Numbered from the stretch's first letter, positions 17,312-27,586 are shown. The stretch: DNA of 64,000 nt from CAZJAH01 sp964544155 (GCA_964544155.1 CAZJAH010000003.1:62001-126000), one strand, 5' to 3'. Numbers and translations: made by a program. The notes: generated by a model from the sequence alone, not told the origin.

Positions 17312-18283
17312 TCAAATTATTCTATTGCTGCTCCTCGCGTAACTTATTCTGTGGTAAAGGACTTTGTCATTCCTTACTGAATCGTCAACCAGAATAACAA
17401 CGGTATCGAACAATTCCTGGTCAGCAATACGAAAATTAGCGTAAAGAGTTGCCGCGTTAAGGGGCATAGCCGTATACCCGTCGCAGTCCGGCTGCTTATT
17501 TGACAAGAGCATAATCTTCCTGTTTTTATTTTCATTTAAAAAATCATCTATTTCATAAATATCATTTAATATAACAAGCTCAGCTTCCGGGGAGTAATGC
17601 TTGTATTTGTCGTGAATTTCATTTTCAGGCCCCTTGTATATCTGATCGGTTTCCAAACCGAGCGTTTCCGCGATCTCTTCAATTGTAATTACGCCTGGCC
17701 TGAGAATAAGCGGCTTATCGCCTGTGAGGCTCAGCACAGTGGATTCATAGCCGAACTGAGCCGGGCCGCCGTCAAGAATTAATGGGATAATACCCGATAG
17801 ATCACTGAATACGTGAGAGGCGGTAATTGGGGACGGCCTTCCTGATTTATTCGCCGATGTTGCCGCCAGCGGTTCACCAGCTTCATTTATAAGCCTGAGC
17901 GCGTATTGATTTTGAGGAAAGCGTATGGAAAGCGTTTTCAGGCCGCCTGTGATAATGTCGTTCACAAAATCTTTTTTTTCCATAATAACAGATAGCGGGC
18001 CGGGAAGAAATTTTTCTGCCAGTTTATAAAAAGAGTCGGGTACATCTTTTATATACTTTTCGACTTGTTCCGGTTTTGATATATGTGCCGCGAGAGGATT
18101 ATCCTGCGGCCTGTTTTTGGCAGAAAATATTTTCTTACAGGCTTCCGTATTGCTTATCTTAGCTCCCAGCCCGTAAACAGTTTCGGTTGGAAATGCTATG
18201 ATTCCCCCTTTATTAAGGATTTCCAGGGCTTTGGCTAAATGCTTGTCAGGATCTTTTCTAAGGTCGAGTATTTCAGTTTTCAT
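17312..18283 (-). CDS. L-threonylcarbamoyladenylate synthase (Sua5/YciO/YrdC family)
   Basis: This enzyme makes threonylcarbamoyl-AMP from threonine, bicarbonate and ATP, the first step of t6A modification of tRNAs. The N-terminal YrdC domain shows GGIIAFPTETVYGLGAKI (residues 28-45), SAKNRPQDNPLAAHI and ATSANKSGRPSPITASHVF. A linker leads to a Sua5-type C-terminal domain beginning YKHYSPEAELVIL near residue 227. The total of 323 residues fits full-length Sua5 rather than the short TsaC form. It heads a likely three-gene unit with ptsH and ptsI. Confidence 0.94.
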   Translation of the reverse strand: MKTEILDLRKDPDKHLAKALEILNKGGIIAFPTETVYGLGAKISNTEACKKIFSAKNRPQDNPLAAHISKPEQVEKYIKDVPDSFYKLAEKFLPGPLSVIMEKKDFVNDIITGGLKTLSIRFPQNQYALRLINEAGEPLAATSANKSGRPSPITASHVFSDLSGIIPLILDGGPAQFGYESTVLSLTGDKPLILRPGVITIEEIAETLGLETDQIYKGPENEIHDKYKHYSPEAELVILNDIYEIDDFLNENKNRKIMLLSNKQPDCDGYTAMPLNAATLYANFRIADQELFDTVVILVDDSVRNDKVLYHRISYARSSNRII

Positions 18284-18394
18284 TAGTCAGGAAAAATAAT
18301 TGGAAAACAATATTTAGTTTAATCGTTAATATAATAATTTACGGCAAAGACGAAACAAAATAATTTGTTAATATAAACACAAAAAGGATTTTTT

Positions 18395-20953
18395 ATGAAA
18401 CCTTTGCAGAGTTTTATTGTAACGGCAAAACTTCCGGAATCAATTTCAAAGCTGAAGGTACTGGCGTACAATTACCGCTGGTGCTGGAATACAGAGACAA
18501 AAGAGCTTTTCTCCCGTATAGACAGGGAGCTTTGGGAAGAAGTTAACCATAATCCGGTTTTGCTTATCAATAAACTACCCCAGGAAACACTGGAAAACCT
18601 GGCACAAAAAATTGATTTCACAACATATCTGGATAATGTATATGCTGAATTTAACGAATACATGCAGTCAGATAAGTGGTTTAACAAATTGAGGCCTGAT
18701 TTTGACGGCAAGATAGCATATTTCAGTCCTGAATTCGGTATCAACGAAAGCTTTCCCAATTATTCAGGAGGCCTCGGCATTTTAGCAGGCGATCATCTGA
18801 AAAGTGCCAGCGACCTCGGCCTGCCTATGGTAGGTGTCGGCTTGCTTTATCAGCAGGGTTATTTCAGGCAGCACCTTACACAAAATGGCTGGCAGAATGA
18901 GCATTACCATTATAATGACTTTTATAATATGCCGGTAACCCTGATGAAAGATCAGAACGGCCTGCCGCTGCTTATTGACGTTGATTTACCTGACGGCAAA
19001 GTATACGCGCAGATATGGAAGCTCATGGTGGGTATTGTTCCCCTTTATTTAATGGATACGAATATCGACCGGAACGAAAATGAAGAATACAGGAACATCA
19101 CCAATCAGCTGTATGGCGGTACTCGCGAAACCAGAATTCAACAGGAGATCATTCTTGGAATAGGCGGCATGAGAGCGCTTTACTCTCTCGGGATAATGCC
19201 CGACGTGGTGCATATAAATGAAGGGCACGCCGCTTTTGCTCTGCTTGAAAGGACAATGATTTTCATGAATAAATACAACCTTGATTTTCATTCTGCCAAG
19301 CAGCTTACAAAGGGCAGCAGCGTATTTACGACTCATACTCCGGTTCCGGCCGGTAACGAGGCATTCAGCCTTGACCGGATTATTAAGTATATGAACACTT
19401 ACTGGGGACAGCTCGGGCTGGATAAAGAAAGATTTATCTATTACGGGCAGACAGGCGATCAGTTCGACCCCAACGAATCATACTCAATGACTGTACTTGG
19501 ACTGAAATTTACTGCTTTCCATAATGGAGTTAGCAGGCTCCATGGCGAAGTATCGCGTGATATGTGGCATAAAATTTGGAAATGCTTCCCCGCAAACGAA
19601 GTACCGATAAGGCATATCACAAACGGTGTACATACAATGACATGGGTAGCCAGAGAATTTGCCGAACTTTTTGACAGGTACTTATCCCCGCAATGGAAAG
19701 TTGATGTTGATAATCAGGAGATATGGGAAGGTGTTTCCCAAATTCCGGCTGAAGAAATATGGAGAGAAAAGCAGCGAAGAAGAGTCAGGCTGGTTCTCTT
19801 TGCCAGAGAATATCTTAAGAATAAACAAAAAGCTTTTTTGCCCCCGGACCAGATCAGCAAGATAAATGAATACCTTGATCCCGACGCCCTGACCATTGGT
19901 TTCGCGCGCCGGTTTGCCACCTATAAAAGGGCGCAGCTTATATTCAGGGATATGAAAAGGCTTTCATCTATACTGAAAAATCCCGAAAAGCCCGTTCAAA
20001 TATTAATTTCCGGTAAAGCACATCCGCATGATACCATGGGCAAGGAAATGATACAGTCGATTATTCAGAAAGTCAGGGCTTACGGGCTTGAAAGGCATGT
20101 AGTCTTCCTTGAGGATTACGATATGGTTATTGCTTACAAAATGGTGAAAGGATGTGACGTTTGGCTGAATAATCCAATCAAACCTCAGGAAGCTAGTGGT
20201 ACCAGCGGTATGAAGGCCGGGCTTAACGGAACCGTGAACTTTAGCATACTCGACGGCTGGTGGGCCGAATCATACGACGGTACTAACGGATTTGCCATCG
20301 GTGAAGGAGAATTGAAAGACCACAGCGAAGAAACCGAGATCATGGAATCAGAAATAATTTATGATATACTTGAAAACCAGATAGTTGATCTGTTTTATGA
20401 CAGGGACAGAACAAGAGTTCCTGAAAAGTGGGTCTCTTATATGAAAAATTCGATCAGGACTATTGCGGGGCGCTTCTCAACTAATAGGATGGTCAAACAA
20501 TACAGCGAATACTTTTATATGCCGGCCATTGACAGGTATAAGATGTTAAGCGAGGACAAAGCTCATAAGGCAGTCAGGCTCCAGGACTGGAAAGCCAAGA
20601 TCAGAGGGAACTGGTACGGCGTTGAGATCATGGATGCGAGCCTTAAGACTAACGGTGAAGCATTCATAGGCAAGCCGATGAAAGTCAGTGCACTCGTCAA
20701 TCTCGGGGAGCTTGATCCTGAAGATGTGATTGTACAGGTTTACTACGGTTCGGTTGACCACAATGAAAATTTGATCGATCCTCATTTCGAAAACCTCAAA
20801 TTGGTTAAGAAGGAGGGCACATATCATCAGTTCGAGGGCGAATACCTTTGCCCGGGAACAGGTAAGCAGGGTTTTACGGTAAGGGTGCTTCCCTACCATG
20901 AACATATCGTTGAGCCTGCTGAACTATACCTCTGTGCCTGGGCTTCAAAATAA
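18395..20953 (+). CDS. glgP: Alpha-glucan (glycogen) phosphorylase with DUF3417 N-terminus
   Basis: The enzyme releases glucose 1-phosphate from glycogen or maltodextrin using PLP. The 852-residue protein begins with the DUF3417-type domain (LKVLAYNYRWCWNTETKELF). It has the substrate loop YFSPEFGINESFPNYSGGLG and the PLP-lysine segment EASGTSGMKAGLNGTVNF. The glucan segment FARRFATYKRA is also present. The length and the SGTSGMK form fit the bacterial/archaeal glucan phosphorylase group rather than E. coli GlgP or MalP. AGGA lies 6 nt before ATG 18395. It is monocistronic and converges on the chemoreceptor gene at a shared terminator. Confidence 0.95.
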   Translation: MKPLQSFIVTAKLPESISKLKVLAYNYRWCWNTETKELFSRIDRELWEEVNHNPVLLINKLPQETLENLAQKIDFTTYLDNVYAEFNEYMQSDKWFNKLRPDFDGKIAYFSPEFGINESFPNYSGGLGILAGDHLKSASDLGLPMVGVGLLYQQGYFRQHLTQNGWQNEHYHYNDFYNMPVTLMKDQNGLPLLIDVDLPDGKVYAQIWKLMVGIVPLYLMDTNIDRNENEEYRNITNQLYGGTRETRIQQEIILGIGGMRALYSLGIMPDVVHINEGHAAFALLERTMIFMNKYNLDFHSAKQLTKGSSVFTTHTPVPAGNEAFSLDRIIKYMNTYWGQLGLDKERFIYYGQTGDQFDPNESYSMTVLGLKFTAFHNGVSRLHGEVSRDMWHKIWKCFPANEVPIRHITNGVHTMTWVAREFAELFDRYLSPQWKVDVDNQEIWEGVSQIPAEEIWREKQRRRVRLVLFAREYLKNKQKAFLPPDQISKINEYLDPDALTIGFARRFATYKRAQLIFRDMKRLSSILKNPEKPVQILISGKAHPHDTMGKEMIQSIIQKVRAYGLERHVVFLEDYDMVIAYKMVKGCDVWLNNPIKPQEASGTSGMKAGLNGTVNFSILDGWWAESYDGTNGFAIGEGELKDHSEETEIMESEIIYDILENQIVDLFYDRDRTRVPEKWVSYMKNSIRTIAGRFSTNRMVKQYSEYFYMPAIDRYKMLSEDKAHKAVRLQDWKAKIRGNWYGVEIMDASLKTNGEAFIGKPMKVSALVNLGELDPEDVIVQVYYGSVDHNENLIDPHFENLKLVKKEGTYHQFEGEYLCPGTGKQGFTVRVLPYHEHIVEPAELYLCAWASK

Positions 20954-20990
20954 TTAAAAGCTTAGCCTGATTTATTTATAGGCGCCTTGA

Positions 20991-21030
20991 TAAAAAAATA
21001 TTAGGGCTCTGCAATCTGCAGAGCCCTTAT
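20991..21030. terminator. Bidirectional terminator between glgP and the chemoreceptor gene
   Basis: A 10-bp perfect stem GGGCTCTGCA/TGCAGAGCCC (21004-21013 with 21017-21026) with a three-base loop sits between convergent genes. The minus-strand exit is TAATATTTTTTT, a good U-tract. The plus-strand exit is TTATTG, a weaker one. Confidence 0.85.
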
Positions 21031-21087
21031 TGTGAGGATTTGCTTTTAATTAATCATCCCTTTACCGCTCAGTCATGGGCAAAAAAA

Positions 21088-24000
21088 TTATTCGGAATTT
21101 TTTTCGTGATCAATGTATTCGGGTAGTTCTCTGCCATGTTTGCTGCTGCCGTTTGAGAGCATTCTTCCGCTTCCGTCCGAAGCTAATCTTCTGCTTATCT
21201 TAAATCTTGCCATCAGTTCGCCGAGGTGCTCAGTCAGCTTAGCAAGGTCATCGGATGAGTGAGCAATATCATGTATATTCTTAGTGAGCTCCTGCGTTAC
21301 ATGCGAAATGGAGCTTATATTTTGTGCAATCTGTTCGCCTGTAGCCGACTGGCTTTCATTGGCGGCAGCCATCTTATCAATCATTTCGACAAGCATATTT
21401 TTCGAGTTTGAAACAATATCTTCAAGTGAGTTGCCGTTGCCACTGCTCGATTTCATAATGCTTACTGCATCGTCAGTTTCGCGCTGCACTCCGTTTATCA
21501 TGTCAGCTATCTGTTTTGTAGCTTCCGTTGTACGTTCGGCAAGCTTTCTTACTTCATCGGCAACAACTGCGAATCCGCGTCCCTGCTCCCCTGCGCGGGC
21601 TGCTTCGATAGCTGCGTTCAGTGCCAGCAGGTTTGTCTGGTCAGCAATATCTTCAATCACCGAAATGATCTCCCCGATCTTCTTGCTCGAATCGCCGAGC
21701 TTTTCAATTTTCTGAGCAGACCTGGAGACGAAAGTAGTTATCTCCGTCATCTTGCTGACAGTAAATTCCGCTGTTCTTGATGCCAGGTTGGCGTTTTCAG
21801 TTACGGTTTTGCTCATATCTTCTACAGCGACGTTCACTTCGGCTACCTGTGAGCTTTGTTCTTCGGCCGAAGTAGCTATATTCTCTGAAGTTGAGGATAT
21901 TTCGGTTGCCGCGCTGGCAACTGTTTCGACAGCGTCGGATAATTGTATGAGCAGGTCATTCAATGATTCAGTCAGGGTATTGATATTCAGCTTGAGCTGC
22001 TCATGGTCTCCTTTGTAGCTTCCTTCCATAAGCTGTGTCAGGTTGCCTGTTGCAAGTACCGAGAGAACCTGCGAAGCCTCGGAAATGGGATCAATAACCG
22101 AATCCAGTGTTTTGTTTATACCCTGGATGACTATTTTAAAGTCGCCGCTATGGCGCTGAAGTTCCGCCCTGCTGGTAAGCTCGCCCTGAACGGCTGCCTC
22201 AGATAGCTCGTTAACGTCATTAATAAGCGATTTAATTGATTCCATCATTCTGATAAATGAGGGTACGAGGCTGTCATTTTCGCTGCGTTTACCGACTTTC
22301 TTAAGCGCGTCGAGTTCATGCAGGTTACCGTTGCTGATATCGACTACTATCTCAAGTATATGCTCTAATCGTGTCATGACGAGATTGATGCTGTCCTTCA
22401 TGTCATTCCAAGAGCCTTCATAATCAGAATCAACTTTTGTTGTAAAGTCATTAACGCTTACTTTCTCAAGTACTTTGAGCATTTCTGTAATAGGCTTTTC
22501 GGCGCCGTCAACCATTCGGTTGAATGTCAGGGTAAGTTCTTTCCAGCTTCCCGTAAATTGCCCGGTGTCAGCTCTATGCTTAAGGTTTCCGCTTATTACG
22601 GCTTTTGAGAGGCTGTCTAGTTCATCGACAGCTTTGAGAAGGTTATTTCTCAGCAGGTCGAGCCTTTCATTGGCAATTACCTGCTTACCGGGTAGCCTTT
22701 CGAGCTGCCTTGTGAAATCACCTTGGGCGTATTCTTTGAGTAAATTCAAAATATTCAGCAGGTTGTCAACATGTATTCTGACAGATTCATTAACACCTGA
22801 TGCCATTTGCCCGTAAACGCCGGAGAATTTTTCATTATCAATAAAGTGATCGATATTACCGGATTTCTGGGAGTCATACATTTCATTCATTTCTGAAATA
22901 AATGAATTTAGGTTGTCGATGAGCATATTGATATTATTTTTGATTTCATTGAAATCGCCTTTGTAACTGTCATTAACTTTAGGCGGCATATCGCCTTTGG
23001 AGATTCTGTCGATATATTCAGCGGCCATGTTAAGAGGCCCGATAACTGAATCAAGCGCTGAGTTAAAGCCTTTGATGATTTCGGCATAAGCGCCGTTGAA
23101 TTTGGCGTAATCGCCTCTAACATCGAGCTTGCCTTCAGCTGCCGATTGAGCAATATGGTCGAGCTCATTGATCACGCTGAGCAGATTATTCCTGACCATA
23201 TCCAGCCTTTCATTGGCTATCTTTTGTTTACCGGGCAATTTTTCAAGCACGGGATTAAAATCGCCTTCAGCATAAGATTTTACAGTATCCAGTATTTTAA
23301 GGATATTTCCTATGTGCATATTCACTGCGTTGTTAACGCCTGATGCCATTTCCCTGTAGAATCCTGTGAATTTATCCGTATCGATCTCGTATTCGATGTC
23401 ACCGGATTTCTGCATATCGTAATGCTTCTTCATCTCACTGTTAAAGACCTGGAGATTGTCTATCAGTATGTTTATATTATTCTTAATCTCGTTAAAGTCG
23501 CCTCTGTATTCATCAGTGACTTTAGGAGGCATATCTCCTTTGGAAATTCTGTCAATATACTCCGCGGCAAGGTTCAGCGGGCCGATAACGGCATTTAGTA
23601 TATCATTTATGCCGGTTATGATCTTACTGTATTCGCCTTTGAATTTTTCAGGCTTACCCCTGACATCCAGCTTGCCGGCTACTACATTATCGATGAGCGA
23701 ATTTGTCTCGCCGACCACTTCACCGATATTAGATTTCATTTTCTTAATGGATTCCGCGAGTACTCCGATTTCATCATTGGAATTTACATTTACTTCCTTC
23801 GAGAAATCACCATTGGCAACAGCGTCGGCTACCTCGGATATATTAATAATGGGATCTGCCATCCTTTTGCCGAAAATAAACGCGAATATACCCATCAGGC
23901 CAATTACAATCAGCGCCCCAATCGCAGAGAACAGCATTAAATCGTTAAGCCCCCCGGCTATAGCCGCAGAAGTTTCATAAAATTCTTCCTCGTAAGAGCT

Positions 24001-25035
24001 TGCTCCGATTACCCAGTCCCAAGGCTCAAAGTAAGTGATGGCAGATATCTTTTTGCGTGCTTTCTCGTTTTCATCATTTTTCCAGTTATATAGCAGGTAA
24101 TCGACTTCACCATCAACTGTATTCAAAGCTTTATCAATGATCTGCCTGACAAAGAAATTGCCGTCGGAATCCTTTACATCATAAATGTACTCTCCGTCCC
24201 GCTCACCGTTATTACTAATAATATAATTTCCTTTTGATGATCCTTTGCCCCCGAGTACATAAACGTATCCGGTTTCGCCGACCTGAATATCCATAATGGC
24301 TTTGCGTATGGTTTCGTCTTCTTCCTGCCGCACACCGGTATACAGTATGCCTATTACGTTTCCGTTATTATCCTTTATAGGTTCATAAACGGTCTGATAC
24401 CATGCGTTAACTACATAAGCGTTTCCTCGGAAGGTATTACCTTTTAATATTTCTGAAACCACCGGATTGGCCTGCCCGTCAGGATTTACAGCAGGAATAT
24501 ATGTGCCGATTGCCCTTTTGCCGTTTTCCAGCTGTACGTTGGTTGCTACACGAAGCATATCGCCGCGTTCATTCATCCTCTGAAAAATTGTGAAAGTACC
24601 ACCATTGATATTCTGAGCGCGGTCAATCACAGGAGAACTGACATCGAAGGAAGTATTCTGCAGGATTGGGCTGCTGCCGATACGCATTACCGGTAAATCT
24701 ATTTGAGTTAGTTCTTTTGTGTACTGATTAACGGCATTCCAGCTTTGAGTGCTTCCTGAAAGATTAATGCCTCCGTTCTGCATGATCAGGTGGTTGGCAA
24801 TATTAAGCCCGGATTCGAGCTTAGCCATTATTTTGTTATTTGCTACCTCCAGCATTGTGTGAACATCTGTCGCTATCCTCGAAATATTCGACCTGGCTTC
24901 GCTTTCAAGAATCTCTTTGGAATTTTCAACTGTAGATTCTTTTTGAAAAAACGTTAAAAGCAGTATTAACACGACAGGCAGCATAGCAGCGCCTATCGCG
25001 AATCCAATGATTTTGTGTTTAACAGATAGTTTCAT
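21088..25035 (-). CDS. Methyl-accepting chemotaxis protein with Cache sensor and poly-HAMP array
   Basis: This is a very large chemoreceptor, 1315 residues from ATG 25035, which has AGGG 5 nt upstream; 12 further open codons lie before it. One transmembrane helix (IIGFAIGAAMLPVVLILLLT) is followed by a roughly 330-residue extracytoplasmic Cache-type sensor (GTYIPAVNPDGQ, GNVIGILYTGVR, WDWVIGASSYEEEF). A second helix (ALIVIGLMGIFAFIF) and a canonical HAMP come next. About 13 more HAMP-like modules then run to residue 1030. The signaling hairpin tip is intact: IEDIADQTNLLALNAAIEAA, then RAGEQGRGFAVVADEVRKLA. There is no C-terminal methyltransferase-tethering pentapeptide. No che genes are nearby. 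Confidence 0.95.
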   Translation of the reverse strand: MKLSVKHKIIGFAIGAAMLPVVLILLLTFFQKESTVENSKEILESEARSNISRIATDVHTMLEVANNKIMAKLESGLNIANHLIMQNGGINLSGSTQSWNAVNQYTKELTQIDLPVMRIGSSPILQNTSFDVSSPVIDRAQNINGGTFTIFQRMNERGDMLRVATNVQLENGKRAIGTYIPAVNPDGQANPVVSEILKGNTFRGNAYVVNAWYQTVYEPIKDNNGNVIGILYTGVRQEEDETIRKAIMDIQVGETGYVYVLGGKGSSKGNYIISNNGERDGEYIYDVKDSDGNFFVRQIIDKALNTVDGEVDYLLYNWKNDENEKARKKISAITYFEPWDWVIGASSYEEEFYETSAAIAGGLNDLMLFSAIGALIVIGLMGIFAFIFGKRMADPIINISEVADAVANGDFSKEVNVNSNDEIGVLAESIKKMKSNIGEVVGETNSLIDNVVAGKLDVRGKPEKFKGEYSKIITGINDILNAVIGPLNLAAEYIDRISKGDMPPKVTDEYRGDFNEIKNNINILIDNLQVFNSEMKKHYDMQKSGDIEYEIDTDKFTGFYREMASGVNNAVNMHIGNILKILDTVKSYAEGDFNPVLEKLPGKQKIANERLDMVRNNLLSVINELDHIAQSAAEGKLDVRGDYAKFNGAYAEIIKGFNSALDSVIGPLNMAAEYIDRISKGDMPPKVNDSYKGDFNEIKNNINMLIDNLNSFISEMNEMYDSQKSGNIDHFIDNEKFSGVYGQMASGVNESVRIHVDNLLNILNLLKEYAQGDFTRQLERLPGKQVIANERLDLLRNNLLKAVDELDSLSKAVISGNLKHRADTGQFTGSWKELTLTFNRMVDGAEKPITEMLKVLEKVSVNDFTTKVDSDYEGSWNDMKDSINLVMTRLEHILEIVVDISNGNLHELDALKKVGKRSENDSLVPSFIRMMESIKSLINDVNELSEAAVQGELTSRAELQRHSGDFKIVIQGINKTLDSVIDPISEASQVLSVLATGNLTQLMEGSYKGDHEQLKLNINTLTESLNDLLIQLSDAVETVASAATEISSTSENIATSAEEQSSQVAEVNVAVEDMSKTVTENANLASRTAEFTVSKMTEITTFVSRSAQKIEKLGDSSKKIGEIISVIEDIADQTNLLALNAAIEAARAGEQGRGFAVVADEVRKLAERTTEATKQIADMINGVQRETDDAVSIMKSSSGNGNSLEDIVSNSKNMLVEMIDKMAAANESQSATGEQIAQNISSISHVTQELTKNIHDIAHSSDDLAKLTEHLGELMARFKISRRLASDGSGRMLSNGSSKHGRELPEYIDHEKNSE

Positions 25036-25286
25036 GTTTACCCTATACAAAATATTATAATTCGAATACAAACTTGTGAAAATTATAACATTATTATCGA
25101 CAAATATCCAACATAATGAACCAAAAAAATCCCTAAAACAATATTTTTTATACTATAGCTAATCTGTTTTAATATCTCAATTATAAGAGGATATGTATTT
25201 AATACACTTCTTTTTTTCAAATTATTAGAGTAAATTAATGTTAACTGGATTTTAGATTTATTTATAAATAATAATTTAATAGTAAA

Positions 25287-27548
25287 ATGAAAATTAGAAG
25301 AGAAGACGCCCTTGAGTACCACAGCAGTGGGAAAAAAGGCAAGATCGAAGTGATAACAACGAAACCGTGCGTAACTCAAAGAGATCTTTCATTAGCTTAT
25401 ACTCCCGGAGTAGCCGAGCCTTGCAGGGAAATCGAGAAAGACCCCGAAACTGCCTTCGAATATACCGCCAAAGGCAATCTTGTGGCAGTTATTTCTAACG
25501 GTACGGCAGTTCTCGGCCTTGGGGATATAGGAGCGCTCGCCGGCAAACCCGTTATGGAAGGGAAGGGGGTTCTTTTCAAAACTTTTGCTGATATCGACGT
25601 TTTCGATATAGAGCTCGATTCAAAAAACGTTGATGAAATAATACGTACAATTGAGATCATGGCGCCGACATTCGGCGGTATCAATCTGGAAGATATTGCC
25701 GGCCCGGACTGCTTTGTGATTGAAAATGAACTCAAAAAAAAGCTGGATATACCAGTATTCCATGATGACCAGCACGGTACGGCAATTATAAGCGGCGCTG
25801 CCCTGCTGAACGCCGTGGAGCTTTCAGGCAAGAAGATTGAAGATATGAAGGTAGTATATAGCGGAGCAGGGGCATCGGGTATAGCCTGCGCCAGGTTTCA
25901 TATCAGCCTGGGTGTTAATCCGGATAATGTGCTTATGTGTGATTCTAAAGGCGTGCTGCACCATGAAAGAGATAATCTGAACGATGAAAAAATGGAATTC
26001 ATGCGAGAAACCTCTAAACGCTCACTCGCAGATGCCCTGGAAGGCGCGGACTGCTTTATAGGGCTATCTCAGGGTGGTATTGTCAGCCAGGATATGATCA
26101 GGCGAATGGCTGATGACCCCATTATTTTCGCTATGGCAAATCCCGATCCGGAGATCACATACGATGACGCCGTAGAAATAAGGCCCGATGCAGTTATGGC
26201 CACAGGCAGGTCGGACTTCCCCAATCAGGTGAATAATGTTCTGGGATTCCCGTTTATTTTCAGAGGCGCGCTCGATGTACATGCCACTGCAATTAACGAG
26301 GAAATGAAAATCGCGGCAGCTCATGCACTCGCAAAACTGGCAAAAGAAGAAGTACCCGAAAGCGTAAAAAGAGCTTACGACGTAAATGAAATGGAATTCG
26401 GCAGAGAGTATATTATTCCAAAGCCTTTCGATCCCAGAGTGCTGACGCATGTCGCCCCCGCGGTAGCAAAAGCCGCAATGGATACAGGTGTTGCCAGGAA
26501 GCCCATAGAGGATTTTGAAATCTATAAGATAAATCTGGATATTCGTATGGGGCGAGCCCAGACAATTATGCGCAGAATATTCGAGAAGGCGGGCCGCGAT
26601 CCGAAAAGAGTCGTATTTCCTGAAGGCGAGCATCCGAAGATCATCAAAGCAGCTCAGCTTATCGTCGATGAAGGTATAGCAAAAGCTACCCTTTTAGGCA
26701 ATGAGCAAAGAATAAGAAAAAGTGCTGCTGATCACAATTATGATATTGATGAGATCGAAATTATCGATCCCCGCAAATTCGACCAATTGGATGAATATAT
26801 AGATGATTTCTATTCCATAAGGCAGAGAAAAGGAGTTACACTGCCCGAAGCAGAGAATAAAATGAAAAGGAACAAAAACTACTTCGGCGCCATGATGGTA
26901 CGACGCGGACTGGCTGATGCCATGCTCACCGGCCTGACATCATATTATCCGGACGCATTAAGGCCTGCGCTGGAAGTAATTGGCCGGGAAGTACCGGAAG
27001 TTAAAGTCTCAGGCCTATATGTTGTCATTGCTAATAATAAGACTTACTTCATGGCTGATACGACTGTTATCGTCGATCCAACACCTGAAGAAATAGCTGA
27101 TATAGCCTGCCATACAGTTGACTTCGCCAAAAACTTCGAAATAGATCCGGGGGTAGCGCTGCTGTCATACAGTAACTTCGGATCGGCTCCGGGACAGTCA
27201 CCGGGGAAAATGGCACGTGCCAGAGAGATTATTCAGCAAAGAAGGCCTGAACTTATTGTGGAAGGGGAGATGCAGGCAAACACCGCGCTATCACGAGAAA
27301 TGTTAGAGAGTGAATTTCCCTTCAGCCTACTCAAGAATGAGGCTAATGTACTGATTTTCCCCGATCTTAATTCCGGGAACATAGCTTATAAGCTGCTGCA
27401 TAAGATAGGTAAGGCAACAATTATTGGCCCGGTACTTCAGGGGCTCGCCAAATCAGTTCACGTGCTGCAGAGGTCTGATGATATTAACGACATTGTGAAT
27501 ATGGCGGCTATCGCGGTAGTTGACGCCCAGCAGAAAGAGAATTCGTAA
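25287..27548 (+). CDS. maeB: NADP-dependent malic enzyme with C-terminal phosphotransacetylase-like domain
   Basis: MaeB oxidatively decarboxylates malate to pyruvate. Residues 1-410 form the malic enzyme part: LAYTPGVAEPCREIEKDPE, GKPVMEGKGVLFKTFADIDV, DDQHGTAIISGAALLNA and the Rossmann segment VVYSGAGASGIACAR. Residues 430-753 resemble phosphate acetyltransferase (RVVFPEGEHPKIIKAAQLIV, ALLSYSNFGSAPG). In characterised MaeB proteins this domain acts in allosteric control rather than transacetylation. A separate pta gene exists at 45419-46399, which fits a regulatory role. The 753-residue length is usual for this fusion. Confidence 0.95.
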   Translation: MKIRREDALEYHSSGKKGKIEVITTKPCVTQRDLSLAYTPGVAEPCREIEKDPETAFEYTAKGNLVAVISNGTAVLGLGDIGALAGKPVMEGKGVLFKTFADIDVFDIELDSKNVDEIIRTIEIMAPTFGGINLEDIAGPDCFVIENELKKKLDIPVFHDDQHGTAIISGAALLNAVELSGKKIEDMKVVYSGAGASGIACARFHISLGVNPDNVLMCDSKGVLHHERDNLNDEKMEFMRETSKRSLADALEGADCFIGLSQGGIVSQDMIRRMADDPIIFAMANPDPEITYDDAVEIRPDAVMATGRSDFPNQVNNVLGFPFIFRGALDVHATAINEEMKIAAAHALAKLAKEEVPESVKRAYDVNEMEFGREYIIPKPFDPRVLTHVAPAVAKAAMDTGVARKPIEDFEIYKINLDIRMGRAQTIMRRIFEKAGRDPKRVVFPEGEHPKIIKAAQLIVDEGIAKATLLGNEQRIRKSAADHNYDIDEIEIIDPRKFDQLDEYIDDFYSIRQRKGVTLPEAENKMKRNKNYFGAMMVRRGLADAMLTGLTSYYPDALRPALEVIGREVPEVKVSGLYVVIANNKTYFMADTTVIVDPTPEEIADIACHTVDFAKNFEIDPGVALLSYSNFGSAPGQSPGKMARAREIIQQRRPELIVEGEMQANTALSREMLESEFPFSLLKNEANVLIFPDLNSGNIAYKLLHKIGKATIIGPVLQGLAKSVHVLQRSDDINDIVNMAAIAVVDAQQKENS

Positions 27549-27556
27549 CTAATAAC

Positions 27557-27586
27557 TCCTTCCGGAGGCAGCTGCTTCCGGAAGGA
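27557..27586 (+). terminator. Hairpin after maeB, no clear U-tract
   Basis: A perfect 10-bp stem TCCTTCCGGA/TCCGGAAGGA (27557-27566 with 27577-27586) follows the maeB stop codon by 9 bp. It is followed by TATCCATTTAA rather than a T-run. It may be a weak terminator or an mRNA 3'-end stabilising hairpin. Confidence 0.5.

Noticed and set aside
26064..26633. 189-codon minus-strand open frame opposite maeB
   Set aside because: It lies within the well conserved malic enzyme sequence; it is an antisense shadow.
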